Shown here in pieces: positions 36,022 to 47,792 of a DNA stretch of 64,000 nt (position 1 is its first letter; every line of letters begins with the position of its first letter). The translations under genes were made by a program, and so were the position numbers. Source of the DNA: Tieghemiomyces parasiticus (lineage: Eukaryota > Kickxellomycota > Dimargaritomycetes > Dimargaritales > Dimargaritaceae); assembly GCA_027575765.1 (NCBI GenBank), contig JANBPT010000048.1:29586-93585 (forward strand). The letters run 5' to 3'. The notes beneath the pieces are model-generated. The model made no database searches. It was not told the DNA's origin and saw nothing but the letters and a program-made list of their open reading frames with translations.

Positions 36022-37342
36022 GGGTCGTGGGGGGGGGGTCCAGGCTGGCCTAGAAGCGAAGAAACGGTCAATACGCAAAGTAGAATAGACGACCAGGGAC
36101 CCCACGAGCAGATGAATGCGGGGATATAGGTCTACGCTAGAAGTTAGAAGGGGAGCGGAGTTGGTCGTCCTGGACGAGACGTATATGGAGGGGAAGCGGG
36201 ACGGCTGTGGAGACGGTTGTCGTAGGCCGACGAAGGTGGCAAGATGGAACGAAGTTGGTGCGCCAAGGTGGCGAGCGGAGTGACAACCTAACGGTGGAAG
36301 GGTGCAATGGGGAATGGGTCAAGACCGTTGTGGGCTCATCACAAGTAGTAAAGGATGCGCTTTGGTGTAGGAGCAGAGAGCAGGAAGTCTCAGAGCCGGG
36401 CGGCACGGTGCGACTTGACGAATGAAGCACAAACCAAGCGTGTGCCAGTTGGACAATGGGCCTCGCGGGGATGCCAATGCCAGCAAAGCCCTTTCTCTCT
36501 TCCGCCCGAGCGGGTGGCTTGACCAGGTGAGACTTCGGCTCTTCCCCCCCTTAAGTCACGCCCGCCCTCGTACTCTCCCCTTCATACCTATAAGGGCTGA
36601 CGGTTAATGGCAGGTCCTGGGCCCAGTCACACGACCCAAGGGTCTAAGTAACGTCCAGGAAACCGGCCCCAGACTAAAGTTGTGGGCGTCTAATAATTTT
36701 AATTTTATTTTGTTTTTGCCGGCGTAATTCCACGGCCTCCCTGATGGAGAAGTTGCACAGCCTGGAAACGTAACTCTTCACGCTTCTGCCATTTGATGCC
36801 TAGGCCTATGGAACTCGAAAGGCGTGTGACCTGGAACCGTCGCAGTACCTCCTTGTACCAGCCCAGTTGGCTGGCTTAAAACAGAGCTGATAAAGGAAGG
36901 CGTTGACCGGACCACGTTGTTGGGATGACTAACGTGGCACGAGCCACCAGCGCTTGAAAGCGAGGTATTAGAGGATTTTAACCCCGGCGGTGACCTGTTC
37001 AGTCGGGAATCGAGCATCGGACTCCAGACCGGACTTTTGACGTGCTACACTGTACTATGCGATAATAACGCTTAACTGCTCCTAGAGCACACCGGATTAG
37101 CACTGGCTATATATAATACCAACCCGGCACAGCCGTTTTACTCCCCACCAAGTATACCGTGTTTTGAATATCCAGGTCTAGGTATAATAAGGTACTAGTC
37201 GGCCTATTTGACACAGCCGAGCCTTCGGTTACACCGCCAGCTCGTGCTCCTCATCACATGGGCCATCTCACATGCTATGCCCACCGAGCCGTGGGCGCAA
37301 ATACAAACACCCCCCCCCCCGGTACGGCGTCGACAATTTCTG
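36022..37342. other. Spacer upstream of HSV2
   Basis: About 1.3 kb with no convincing gene. Short frames at 36137-36430 (minus) and 36207-36425 (plus) overlap each other and lack features. A C10 run lies at about 37311-37320. The right part is AT-richer. Confidence 0.4.
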
Positions 37343-37805
37343 TCAAACATGGCCTTGCATCCGAGTTATACGCCTAAACCAGTCCCGGTTGGCTTTCGTT
37401 CCGTGGATGCGGACTTTATCTTTGTCGGAAGGCTCTTGCGGGGGGTACATATCGACGACAACGAGTCTCGCCTCCGAGTAGGGCTCAAACACCCGCCCTT
37501 GACCACAGACTCGGAAGGTGAGGTTGGATAGGTCAATGGTGGAAATCACGTCGTCATAGGCCCGGTCGTCGTAAATAAATTGAATACGATCTTCGTACAC
37601 AGAGTACAGCGGCTCGAAAGTAGGCTGCTAGACGGCTGATTAGAGTTGGTAATGGAAAGGGGAGAATGGTACCACAGATGGGACAGTGTGGTGTTTCTAA
37701 TCGATTTCGTAGTCACTGATCGTTTATTTCCGGCCAACTTACGATTCTCGCGGAGGTTTTCAAAGCTACATGATGCACTTGGTAAGTGGATGACTCCTTT
37801 ACGGT
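37343..37805 (-). CDS. Fragment of an unrecognised gene (two exons, 5' end not found)
   Basis: Not recognised. The last exon (37627-37343) follows an acceptor TAG or CAG and encodes a globular-looking protein: YSVYEDRIQFIYDDRAYDD, STIDLSNLTFRVCGQGRVF, then WFRRITRMQGHV and a stop. An upstream exon (37805-37743), between acceptor TACAG and donor GTAAGT (37742-37737), reads TVKESSTYQVHHVALKTSAR and joins in phase 0. A different frame across the upstream exon begins with an ATG (37836 region, MASITDRKG) but does not splice in frame to the last exon. The 5' part of the gene, if it exists, lies beyond 37805 and was not found. Confidence 0.35.
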
Positions 37806-39476
37806 CTGTAATGCTTGCCATACCGATTTGAAAATGAATGCGGTGCAGGAGTGAGGTGGTAAGGCTGGACAATTGGGAGAGGTGGAATGTAATGCGGGTT
37901 CTCAGAAACTTCCAATACGGTGAGCTAAAGGAGAGTGTTCTTATTAGCCATGGGACCCCCAGGCATACTTATAAGATGGACACCAGCAGCTGCCTTTACA
38001 AGACGTAGTTGGTCGGGGTATACCTATGACCCGTTATGTAGACTGCCCATGCCGTACACGCGCTTTATGCTGACCGGTAGTCACTTTCCAACGTCCTACC
38101 TAATACTATGGTTAAATTAGGGATGTCACATGGCCAACGTCATAGGGTATAAGGGGATGTAAAACATGTATCAAACAAAGGCCCCTCGAAATGATAACAA
38201 GGCAACGGTGATGGTAACAGAAAGGAGGGTATCGTCAACAATAAAACCTCGCGACCTTGGGTCAACTTGGCCCAAGCAGTTTGGGGTTAGGCATCATTGT
38301 TATCGACAAATTGCCGGAAGGTGTCTAATGTGGTGACATAATGGGGCGTCGAAAGTCCCACCCCTTGTTTTCCGACAACCTTGTGCCACCAGCATCTATA
38401 CCCAATGTTAACATATCATTGACCCATCAGCTTCCCTTGTGGTGATCAAATATGCACGTACTAGGTTTGTACGCTGGATAAGCTACCTGGATCTCTGGAA
38501 GGCATTCCCTCGTCTAAAACCTTTTACAAAATATTTTCGTGTCTTACAAATTTTTACTCGCTAAAGTTGGCACCTCTCTCGAGTATTATTCCCCCTCATT
38601 AAAGGATCCAACCAACTGGCACTCAAAATAAAGAACGAGCCCCAATTACGAGTTTAAAATTACACAACCAATTAGCTCTTTACTCATTTTCTCCGCCTTT
38701 GGATTGGAGCTTCGTCCGTGTGCACCTTCAATGTTATCATATTCGTTTATCCAAAATTATACCAAAAAAACCCTTTAAAAATCATAAACCGATTAAAAAC
38801 CCCCAAAAAACAATCTAGTACCTCCTTTGCCTCCTCCTCCTGGAATCTCTTCTATCCTTCCCCCCTCTCGCTACGTGAAACTAGACCTCCCCCTTCAAAC
38901 CCGACCACCACAAATGATCACCCACCACGTTTCCCCTTGAATACAGACACGAGGCAGGAGAGTCAAACCCTTAATGTGAAAGGTGAGCCAAAAGCTCAGG
39001 AAGCAACCGGGCTCGCGCTTACCCTGTACAGTGACAAAGGCGTACTATGTATGGTTCCAGACATGTCGTTGCTCTTTTCCCCCTCTCTCTCGAGTTATCA
39101 TATCCAAAGCTCATAATTTACTCTTTAAGGTTCAATCAATTACATACAGGGAACATTCTACGCGACCCTAGCGATACGAGTCAGCAACAAAGACGGATTG
39201 CGTAAGTATGTTAAGCCCTGTGCTGTCCTTGGATCGCAGTTTACTAGCCCCCCTAAGTATTACAACGAACCCCTTACAACCCATATATCCCCTTCGTCCC
39301 TACCCAGGGATGTACAACTTCCAAGAAACTCTGTGGGTTTGGGTGAACGGAAAGCCCAAGATCATGACACCAATCTTCCACCACTGACGCATAGTATTCA
39401 CGAGTAGGAAACGAATCATTTTAATGCACGAGAAACGGATATAAAGTTGCTGATCCAGTGTCATTTACGCGTTGCA
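37806..39476. other. Spacer, AT-rich, no gene recognised
   Basis: About 1.7 kb. The stretch 38500-38900 is clearly AT-rich with A and T runs. A plus-strand frame of 132 codons at 38718-39116 has a low-complexity Pro/Ser/Thr composition and is probably not a gene. Any 5' exon of the gene ending at 37343 would lie here. Confidence 0.4.
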
Positions 39477-40757
39477 TTAAATTTGAACGTGGACGGCGGG
39501 GCCGGTTGGAAGGGGTGAGTTAAAAAGTAGGCCGCTAGGAAGGCCCGAGCGACCGGTCATTCCCGGGCGCGCCAGCTTCATCAAGTCAGCCAGGCTACGG
39601 TTAAGGGACAAGAAGGTGGGTTTCCCCTTGCGGGCTTGAAAGGTGACGAGTGGGATGGAGCCTCTATCGGAGTTATTGACCAGGGGCTGGCCCTGGTGAG
39701 CATGATTCTCTGGCGGTTCGTCGTCACACTTCGGTTTGAGCCAACTTCCCGGCCGAAGCAGCTCCGGGTACCGCCAGTGAAGGGTGACAGAATTGGGAGC
39801 AGCCTTTCGCCCGCGGGTGCCCGTAAACGACAAACCGACCTGGAATCCCCCGTGCTGAAACGGCAGGTGAAGTCGAAGCGAATGCTTCGTTGAGGTTCGG
39901 AGGAAGGGCAGCGAGACGTCGATTTCACCGCCATACGGAGCGACCACATCATAGGACACCGCTTGGTCCAGGTCGGTGGCTGGGGAAAGAGAGGTGACCG
40001 GTGTCAGCTCTGACAGCCGTGGCCCGGGCGCCGTTGAGCCGGAAATGGTCGGGGCCAGCGTCAGGGCGGTACGTAGAAGCCACACTAGGGCAATGCAGGC
40101 GGCATTGGCCATGCGTGGGTTCACCAACTGCAGGGTAGGGTCCGTTGGTGTGGTGGTTCCGCAGAACAGGTTGTCATCTTCACCCGGGATTATCGCCATT
40201 ACGGCTCCCTTCTCCCTGGTTACCGAGTGGTAGGAACCAGTGACTGGCACCCAACTGGCAGCGCAGGGAAGAGAGGCAACACCGTCCAGAAAATTCAGAA
40301 ACCACATCAGGTCATCCTGGGCCAACTTCAGCGGCCGTTCAATGACCTTACAGGAGACTTGGTAGGTGGCGGTTGATCTACCATATTGAACCTCGATGGG
40401 CTGCATAATCATTCGACTCCGTGTCTTTGTCAGGAAGCTACTCACCTTGCGCTGGAGAAATGGAGTTGGAAGGATGAGAGATCGAACGGCCGGGATTGGG
40501 TCAACATACGTTGTATAGGACAAGGGGGGAATACCAATTCGGTGAGGTCGAATATGGCGGGGGATATCCTGACGGTCGCGGGGACTCGAGAGGCCAGGGT
40601 CGGAGACGTGATCGAAAGCGGTTGGCGGTCCGTACTTGCATATCCAGGTGCTCAGTTTCATCAGTACTAGGCCGTACATTATTATCCCCAATTCAATGAG
40701 GAGACTGGCGGATACCATTGAGAGATTGGCACCGTGGGCGAAGGTGGCGGCCGACAT
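39477..40757 (-). CDS. Unrecognised protein with one N-terminal membrane segment
   Basis: 426 residues, single exon, starting at ATG 40757. After a short polar start, residues about 17-37 (SASLLIELGIIMYGLVLMKL) form a probable transmembrane helix or uncleaved signal anchor. The rest has no run long enough to cross a membrane and reads like a globular domain, with SYDVVAPYGGEIDVSLPFLR and SVTLHWRYPEL in the second half. No family was recognised. An organelle- or ER-anchored protein with a large soluble domain is the simplest reading. The length of the intact frame makes a real gene likely. Confidence 0.6.
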   Translation of the reverse strand: MSAATFAHGANLSMVSASLLIELGIIMYGLVLMKLSTWICKYGPPTAFDHVSDPGLSSPRDRQDIPRHIRPHRIGIPPLSYTTYVDPIPAVRSLILPTPFLQRKVSSFLTKTRSRMIMQPIEVQYGRSTATYQVSCKVIERPLKLAQDDLMWFLNFLDGVASLPCAASWVPVTGSYHSVTREKGAVMAIIPGEDDNLFCGTTTPTDPTLQLVNPRMANAACIALVWLLRTALTLAPTISGSTAPGPRLSELTPVTSLSPATDLDQAVSYDVVAPYGGEIDVSLPFLRTSTKHSLRLHLPFQHGGFQVGLSFTGTRGRKAAPNSVTLHWRYPELLRPGSWLKPKCDDEPPENHAHQGQPLVNNSDRGSIPLVTFQARKGKPTFLSLNRSLADLMKLARPGMTGRSGLPSGLLFNSPLPTGPAVHVQI

Positions 40758-41247
40758 GGTGTGCAGGGCGGACGTCGTTGGTGTAGCCTGGGAAGTACAC
40801 GAATAGTTGTCGGGGTGAAACTGGTATTGTGATGGTAGGAACTATAAAATGGCACCTAACTAACGTTAGGCATTCATGTCGATGTGGGTGGGATAAAATA
40901 TATAAGCTGCATAAAACTGGTAGACGGGGGCTAGGCGGAGGATGGGCATTAACGAAAAGCTAAACGGGGTCATAAATGCAACGTAAGGTGGCGCTTCAGG
41001 AAGTAGCGGTAGAGCAAGCGGTTTCAGCTAGATGGTGAGGATTGGGCGGCAAACCGGGTGGGCGGGCACCGGCTACTTAAATGTGCTTGTTGCCGAGGAT
41101 GGCGGAGGGCTATCCCCTTAACTCGTGGCAGCCAGCCGCGTAGCCTCCCTCCTCACTTTCTCGCCCTCTCGGAGGCGAACAGCGGCCGATGAGGCTAGTG
41201 AGCTGCTACAAGGTAGCATCGATAGGCTAGAATAACGACACTTGTCC
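40758..41247. other. Spacer upstream of the 39477-40757 gene
   Basis: 490 nt with no coding signal. A TATA-like AAATATATAA string lies near 40894-40904, and another AT patch just before the ATG (ACTATAAAATGG near 40842-40853) could serve as a core promoter for the minus-strand gene. Confidence 0.35.
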
Positions 41248-41709
41248 TTAACCCACGTTCAGCCCTTGAAACAATGAGCTGACCAGGGGCTTGCGTGAGG
41301 ATGATTTCCGTGCATATAGTGTGCTTGTGGTGACTTGGGCACCTTCTGTGTCGGGAAATGAAAGACTCGGTTCGCCTAATGCACTGTATGTCGAGTCGGG
41401 TACGTAGAGGTAAACCTGATTCAAGAGAGGATGGCAAACCCCAAGCGGCATGGCAATCGACCTAATGAGCCAGAGCGGCTCAGTGGCGGCAGCCAACCCA
41501 TTCATTACTGCATAATGTGGTGGCGACCTTACATTGCAGGTACCACCGAAACTAGACGTTGGTAGAATATAGAATATACTGGTTGGCCCATCGTAACCCA
41601 GTAGGTACGACCCAAGGCAAGGGTCAGATTGGAGCTTGGTTGAACCGGATGGAGCGGAAGGGTAGACTGGAAGAGTACAAGAGTGACTTGGGGGACTTAT
41701 ACTGCACAT
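41248..41709 (-). CDS. Doubtful open frame of 153 residues
   Basis: ATG 41709 opens a frame of 154 codons to the stop. It contains GSYLLGYDGPTSIFYILPTS and VYLYVPDSTYSALGEPSLSF but no recognised domain, signal peptide or membrane segment. Composition is mixed. It sits just left of the dispersed repeat. It could be a lineage-specific gene, a relic or chance. Confidence 0.25.
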   Translation of the reverse strand: MCSISPPSHSCTLPVYPSAPSGSTKLQSDPCLGSYLLGYDGPTSIFYILPTSSFGGTCNVRSPPHYAVMNGLAAATEPLWLIRSIAMPLGVCHPLLNQVYLYVPDSTYSALGEPSLSFPDTEGAQVTTSTLYARKSSSRKPLVSSLFQGLNVG

Positions 41710-41815
41710 GGCCAACCATCACTATGTTCACACCATACACCAGTCTAGTGCCTACGATATGGTGTAATAGTGCTGATCGAAGGAAGTATTCTCTACTTGA
41801 ATGCCTCAGTAACTT

Positions 41816-42300
41816 TGTCGTAGGTTAAGACTGCCCTAGAGGAGACCAAGGCCGATAGCCAAATGTACTAAAGACAAATAATCGAAAGGACGTACAAACG
41901 CATTGAAGAGTGATGTCGAAAACCGGTTGAGGTGGACGAGCTGTTTATTGTGTAGCGATTCTGGAGGGTCTTTTATATCGGAGGATGTCCGGCATCCTCC
42001 GTAACGGTCACGGCTTGGGTTAGAGGAGAACCCCAAGGACGACAGGGCGAGGCCGGGCTAACGCCCAGACGGAGTATGAAGGCAGCTACCAAGCTGCCGC
42101 ATCAGCTAAGAGGAAGAAGCCTGATGAAAGTAAAGCCCTAAAGAGGGCAGAGGTAGTAATGCCTGTCAAAGGGAAGATGCTGTCCAGTAGACCAGGAAGG
42201 CTGGCGTCGCCATAAAGGACTATTGAATGGTGGAATAGGCTACTAATCGAGAGAAAGGGGTGGAGATGCCACAAGTGATCGGATCAGTGGTTTAGGGCGT
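41816..42300. repeat. Dispersed repeat, copy 1
   Basis: About 400 bp (41816-42219) nearly identical to 48462-48863, with weaker similarity continuing to about 42300 (shared string GGTTTAGGGC). The strongest identity is in the first ~330 bp. A 9-bp inverted repeat with a 5-nt loop (CGGAGGATG / CATCCTCCG, about 41980-42002) is intact here. Both copies contain a 66-codon minus-strand frame (41836-42036 here), but other changes do not look protein-constrained. No terminal inverted repeats, poly-A tail, target-site duplication or Pol III box was evident. Identity unknown. Confidence 0.85.
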
Positions 42301-43103
42301 GACAGGCGTTGTGTGACGCTCATAAACGGGGCTGCATAACCGACGTATCTATAGGCAAACTCTCCAAGCCACCGACCGCCGAGTCCGCCCTGTAACTCGC
42401 AGTGGGCAACTAACCAATCTCAAACCACCTGGCCTCACACTTTATATCAATGCAGGACTTCACCCTCCTCCTTGGTCCCTCTCCTTCTGTTAGCCTACAT
42501 CTCGTATCGTTTAGCTTTCGTAGCACCCCGGTTACCACTTCCCCTTACGCCTATCACTTTCTCCACGTCTTCGCTTTACCAACTTGGCTCATACCGCTTG
42601 TACTCACCTTACTCTTGCATCCCCTCTTACTTATCGTTTACTGCTTGCACCATCGCATCATCAGTAAAGCCTGTTACACCCCCCACGCCCGCTAGTTCCC
42701 TCTAGCGACATCATACGCTGGCTATCATATGAGTATACAAACCCTACCGATCGCAATCGGATAAACAACCGCCATTGCTCAATCCACGACCTACGCCCCC
42801 AGCTAAAGCTCAATAGCTAGTTACTTTACTAGAAACTATGCGCCTACCACAATCTCTATCTTACAAACCAAAGCGTTACCCGGGTGTACTTTCAAAATAC
42901 CACATTCTTATCCATTTGACAAACCTAAAACAAACAAGAAGCCCCCCTTAAAACCTTTTTTATAACCTTTACAATCACCAATCCTATCTTTCGCTTACTT
43001 ATCAAAGAAACACCACCGCATAAGAAAAAGTTTATTAACATCTAGAGATATGCCATCTAGTATTTTTCCAGTCATCTTTTTACAAGTCGCCGTATCAATC
43101 TCC
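42301..43103. other. Spacer, pyrimidine-rich on the plus strand
   Basis: About 800 nt at the 3' side of the secreted-protein gene. From about 42440 to 42720 the plus strand is strongly C/T-rich, which produces open frames rich in Leu, Ser and Pro that I do not call. Beyond 42900 there are T and A runs. Confidence 0.4.
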
Positions 43104-45315
43104 CTACTCCGGCCGCTGCCAACCATACGCTCCAAACACTGCTTCCCATGGACCATGACATCTCACACCCCCCGTTCGCAGTCCCACTGTACCGGGCCAG
43201 GTCCCATCAATAAACCTGACTCCACAGTTTTTGGCCCAGACGTTCTGTGCTTGATGGCCAGAAGCCTGCATCAATTCCTTTTCCGGCTTGTTAAAGTTTA
43301 CGGAAGACGCTGGGGTTGGAATGGCGTCGTCATCGCTGTCATCGTCACTGCCACTAGAATACGTCAATGACAACTCCTCCTCGGTTCTTTCGGTCGATGG
43401 CCCAGCGTAAAAGTCGCGACCGAGCTCGTCATTGCTCGCTCTATCTATCGGTAATAGGTCCCTGTGGACATCTCGGTCGGTATGATGGTCACTGCCCTGG
43501 GAGCTTGGGTCATAGTGGTCGGAGTTACGCTCCATGTTCAGTTCGGGCTGAGAAGCTCTGCTCTCCAAGTCCGACATAAAGTCGGTCACCGGGGTCGTGC
43601 TAGCACGGCCTGCCGTACCAGCATTCTCGATGTTGGCGGAAATCTCACCGTTGGGCTGGGGGGTTTCCGGTCGCTTAATCTGCAGGCCCTCAAGGCGGTC
43701 TATAACCATCTGGACCATGTTGCTTGGGTGGCCAGTGGGGGGACTGTCGCCACCCTTTTGCTGGATACCACCGACCGTGGCTTCTGCGAGGGTAAGGAGC
43801 CCAGGGTCGACGCGGAACCCAAGATCGCCGGTGGCAAAGTCATAGACGATGCCCTCCGCAAAGAAGTTGTAGCTGCAAGCTTCTTCATTGGCCAGAGGCA
43901 CCTCCCCGTCACTAAACAGGGGGGCTATTTCGTCGCGGAGATGCGCCCGCGCGTGGTCCGAGAGTTTGTACTTGGCGGCGCAGTTCCAGGCATCTTCTAA
44001 CAGAAGTAAGCGAATGTCCGCCCGATTGTAGAACTCGTTGTCCGAGAGGGTCCCCTTCAGTTCCACCGTGGCGAGGTAGGCCAGGGTTGCGAACTCCATG
44101 TCGCCCTGATATTCTTCGGCAGCGCCACCCGCCCCAGCCTGGCCTTCCCCGGCTTGGTTTCCCTGCGCCGAGAAGGGTTGTTCCTGGGCGACGGCCATCT
44201 GGTTGTTTAATTCGCCCCCTGCCGGGTCCTCGACTTGGGGCTGCACGTCCGAGACCTCGGGGAACGAAGGGGGGTGGCGAGCTTCGGCGTAACGCTGGAG
44301 CTGATCGAAATGGCCGGCGGAGGCCAAAGTCAGGATGATGGCCAGGTCGGTCGTGGAGAAATTGTCCTCAGGGTCCCGGAGGGCCAGGGGCACCCTGTCA
44401 GTCCCACTCCCTTCCCGTCGGCTGGCGTCATACACGTCCAGACGGTGTTGATGGCGATGCTGGAGTAGAGAGCGCATGAAGTCTGGCTCTTGGCTGTAAG
44501 TAACCAGCCGGTCGCGCAGACCCACCACCGTGTCCATGTTTCCTTCCCATGCCAGGGCCAGGAGAGGTGAGAAGCTGTATTTTTGATGGAGGCTCAACGC
44601 TCGGAAGTTGATGGTACGGATCTCCGTTGCGGCCCGAGCCACTTCGACGTCCACATAGTGCCACATGGCCGCTGCGGTGGCCGAGTTAGGTTGGCCCGAA
44701 TGGCTAAGAGGAGCCAACCTAATGTCAATGTCATTGAGGTCGTCACTAGAGTCATAACCATGATAAAGGTCGTAATCGAAACGGAAAGTCTCCGCCAGGA
44801 ATGCCTTGTCGGCCTTGCTGAGATGTTGGTATTCAGCACCCCGTTGCGAATCTAGAGCAAGGGGAAGCAAGGACTAGGGGATGCGTGCAGGAGGGGCGAT
44901 GCAGGGAGAAGAGGGAGTTGGCAAATTGATTGTGCTGTGCTGTAGGTGTCGGGCGTCGTGTTTACCGGTATTATGTCGGTAATCACCGGCACCCGTTAGA
45001 CACCAGTATGGGTAACCGTGGCACGCACAGTTGGAAACTTACCATCACTTTGCGGATGCACTCGTCGTCTAGGACTTTACCATGCATCTCGTGCGTGATC
45101 TCCAGGAAACGTGCCATGTCGACCTTATCTGCCGTCTGCGTCATCAGCAGCTGGATCTTTGAGGGACAGGCATCCCGCGTGTTGGATGACGGCTTTAGTC
45201 CGGGCGCGGTGGCACCGGGGCTGAACACTTGCGGATGAGACGTGGGCCGTGCAAAGACCGGTTCAATGACGCCGAGGCCCGCCAGGAGCGAGACTAGGGC
45301 GAAACGGGCGAGCAT
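43104..45315 (-). CDS. Large secreted protein of unknown function
   Basis: Two exons, 45315-45043 and 44873-43104, with donor GTAAGT and acceptor CCCTAG, join in phase 0 to 681 codons (680 residues). The start MLARFALVSLLAGLGVIEPV is a classical signal peptide, with likely cleavage after VFA or nearby. The mature N-terminus has two Cys. The middle is helical with DLAIILTLASAGHFDQLQRY and ARAHLRDEIAPLFSDGEVPL. The last ~200 residues are disordered and acidic (SSGSDDDSDDDA), ending near WPGTVGLRTGGVRCHGPWEA. No family was recognised. The distant N-terminal exon explains why the long frame alone lacks an ATG. Secretion is inferred from the signal peptide; the role is unknown. Confidence 0.65.
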
Positions 45316-45658
45316 GGTGGGCTTACGGTAGAGCGGTGAGCAGGCGGGGGAAGGGTAAGAAGCAAAGGAAGAAGTGCGATAAGATGGCCAACGGGTATTG
45401 CACTGGGGTCCAGTGCACAACAGAGGGGGAGAGTTGGCTGTTTGTCACAGTAAATAAAGTGTCAAATAGATAGGGTTGTGTATATCGTAAATTATGCCTG
45501 CGCGCGGCAGTGCCTTTTATATCGGAAGAAAGATCGCAATAGTTAATTGGCCGAGTCCCTCACTATTCCTCTCTGCCGGCTTGATAATCGGAGTAACAAC
45601 GCACGCGATCCTTCAGGCATGTTGGTACTAGAGCCCAGAGTAGTACACCGGGCCTGAG

Positions 45659-46114
45659 GTGTCAGGGTCAAGGAAGAACGGAAAAATACGGAAGGTGAAT
45701 TGTAGCAAAAGAATGCGTTAACGAGTAACTCTAAACACGCGCTGACGAAAGCTGGTGTTCAATGTAGGCACTCTGCTGGCGAACGTGATCCCAAAGGAAG
45801 CAAGTCTAGGGTGTCAGGGTCAAGGAAGAACGGAAGGATACGGAAAGTGAATTGTAGCAAAAGAGTGCGTCAACGAGCAGCTCCAAAAGCGCGCTGACGA
45901 AAGCTGGTGCTCAGTGTAGCCACGCTGCTAGCGAGTGTGATCCCATAGGAAGCGAGCCTGGGTTGTCAACGTCAAGGAGAAACGGAGGAATACGGAAGGT
46001 GAATTATTTGCAAAAAAAATGCGCCAATGGCTTATTCTAAAAACGCGTTGATGAAGGCCGGTGTTCAATGTAGGTATGGGGGTAGTGAGCGTGACCTCAT
46101 AGTAAGCGAGCCTT
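45659..46114. repeat. Tandem repeat, three units of about 152 bp
   Basis: Units begin near 45659, 45811 and 45963. Each starts with a GTGTCAGGGTCAAGG-like string, continues with ACGGAA..TACGGAAGGTGAATT, then GCGCTGACGAAAGCTGGT, and ends near GGAAGC(A/G)AG(T/C)CT. Units 1 and 2 are the most alike; unit 3 has diverged further. No open frame runs through all three. It lies in the spacer upstream of the secreted-protein gene. A small satellite or minisatellite array. Confidence 0.85.
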
Positions 46115-47792
46115 ACGGTGCAGGCCGTTTCGGAATCTAACTGGTAGTGTGTGCCTAGCGAGAGCTCTAGTGGCACCCCAACTGTCACTTATTCCGAAGG
46201 GCGCCCCTCTGAGGTGTCTCTCCGTTTATCGGGTCGTCTTTTTTTCGTGTAACGCGTGTTTAACGTGAATGGTCTCTCGACCCACCTTGACAGTCGCGGT
46301 CCAGAGTATGTGCCAACCCCAATCCTTCAGCCGGAAGAAGTACGGAGAGACTGGAGTCATCGGCAGACTGGTCCCACCACGGGAGCCACAGTGCCACCGC
46401 TCAGCTACCGCCTGTCCGAAGGAACCCAATAATAGTTACGGAGATGACCCGAGGCCAAGCGTACCGTAATCCGGCTTAGCCCCGTACCACACACTGCTGG
46501 CATTCGGTGGGCTACCCGCTCGGAGAAACTAGATATCTTAGCGGGTAGTAAAGGTTGCAGTAGAAGGGAAACTGTCGGTAGCCGACAGCGCGTTGTCAGC
46601 CTCAGATACTTTAGTGGGCAGGACACGACGCCCGCACTTTAAACCATGCGAACGGCATTTCGAGAGTCTGCTCTCTATGCATCAAACGCGATACGTGCTT
46701 TCCTACTGGGTGCCGGATGAATGGAGAGTAAAGAGTTGGACGTAATGGCTGTAGACCCCCGTTTGCTGCGTCTCTCAATGAGCCATTGCATCCTGCTGCA
46801 CATCGTACGTGAGCTCATACAGCCAACCGCTCTCTGCAGACCGTACACAAACTGGTCCTTTTACATTAGCCGAAGAGCGGTGCCTATTATTTTTCCTTCG
46901 TCGCTCCTTCGTCGGCAGACTAGCCCCTCCCCCTCCTCCGTTCATCCCCTAAAGATAATGGCCAACACGGGACATACTATCTGCCGAACTGCGAGGGGAC
47001 CGGTCAATACAACAGGGCACCTGGGTGGAATTGAGAATTCGGCGTTTCCTGTGTCCTCAACCTTTACCCTCCCCCCTCTTCTTTCTCCCCCCTCGATGTT
47101 TACCTCAGTCCTTTTTCTGAGGACTATTCCGACTCCCTTCTGTATCGGCCGGTCGGGGGCTCCCTCGTTGAGTTGTATTGTTTCCGGATCACTCCCCTTT
47201 TCCCGCTGACGTTCCCAGTAGGGCCCTTTTTTTAAGCGAGCACTCGGGACCAGAAAGGTCCTTCGCCTCACCTGGAGGGGAGAGGGGGGTGCCGTTACTT
47301 CGGCTATTATACCAATCTGCGGCTGTTTGTGTCAATATATATCTCTATATCCATATAGATATAAATATACTGAACTCTCACTGCTCCTCCAGTCTTCCCC
47401 CCATCTCATTCCCTCTTTTCTTCCACACGCTCAATTTGAAAGTACTGTCACTTTGATGATTTAGATCCTACCATTAGCAACCATCCGTAAGTCGATAATG
47501 TGTGTAAATCATCCGTATAAAACCAACGCCGTGCGGTGTCTGATTCCTTGTAGTTTCCGCGACTTATCGTTCTACGGCCACTGGCCAGTGCAGTAGACTC
47601 GCGGTCCCAGCAGTACTGGCCAACTAAACCTAAGTGAATTCGTCTATTGTGTATTGGCCTTCCATATTATGCTTCACCCAGGCAATACACCAGGTATTGC
47701 TGGTCTATACCTACGTCCCATCACCCCACCACGCGTACTGGTACCGTGGATCCAAGCGCAAGGCCAACTGAAACCCACTCTGGCCTGCCAAC
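46115..47792. other. Spacer, no gene recognised
   Basis: About 1.7 kb. A plus-strand ATG frame at 46721-47209 (162 codons) becomes C/T-rich low complexity in its second half, and a minus-strand frame at 46226-46429 has no ATG; neither is called. An AT-rich block near 47336-47370 contains the palindrome TCTATATCCATATAGA. Confidence 0.35.

Noticed and set aside
36137..36430. Minus-strand 97-codon frame upstream of HSV2
   Set aside because: Overlapped by a plus-strand frame of similar length, with low-complexity Ser/Pro/Thr composition; it lies in the HSV2 promoter region.
38718..39116. Plus-strand frame of 132 codons
   Set aside because: Lies in AT-rich, homopolymer-rich DNA and reads as Lys/Pro/Ser/Thr low complexity without features.
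42450..42705. Leu-rich frames that look like membrane proteins
   Set aside because: They arise in a C/T-rich tract in two overlapping frames at once, as expected for low-complexity DNA.
46721..47209. Plus-strand ATG frame of 162 codons
   Set aside because: The second half is driven by C/T-rich DNA giving Pro, Ser and Phe runs; no domain, signal or homologous-looking motif.
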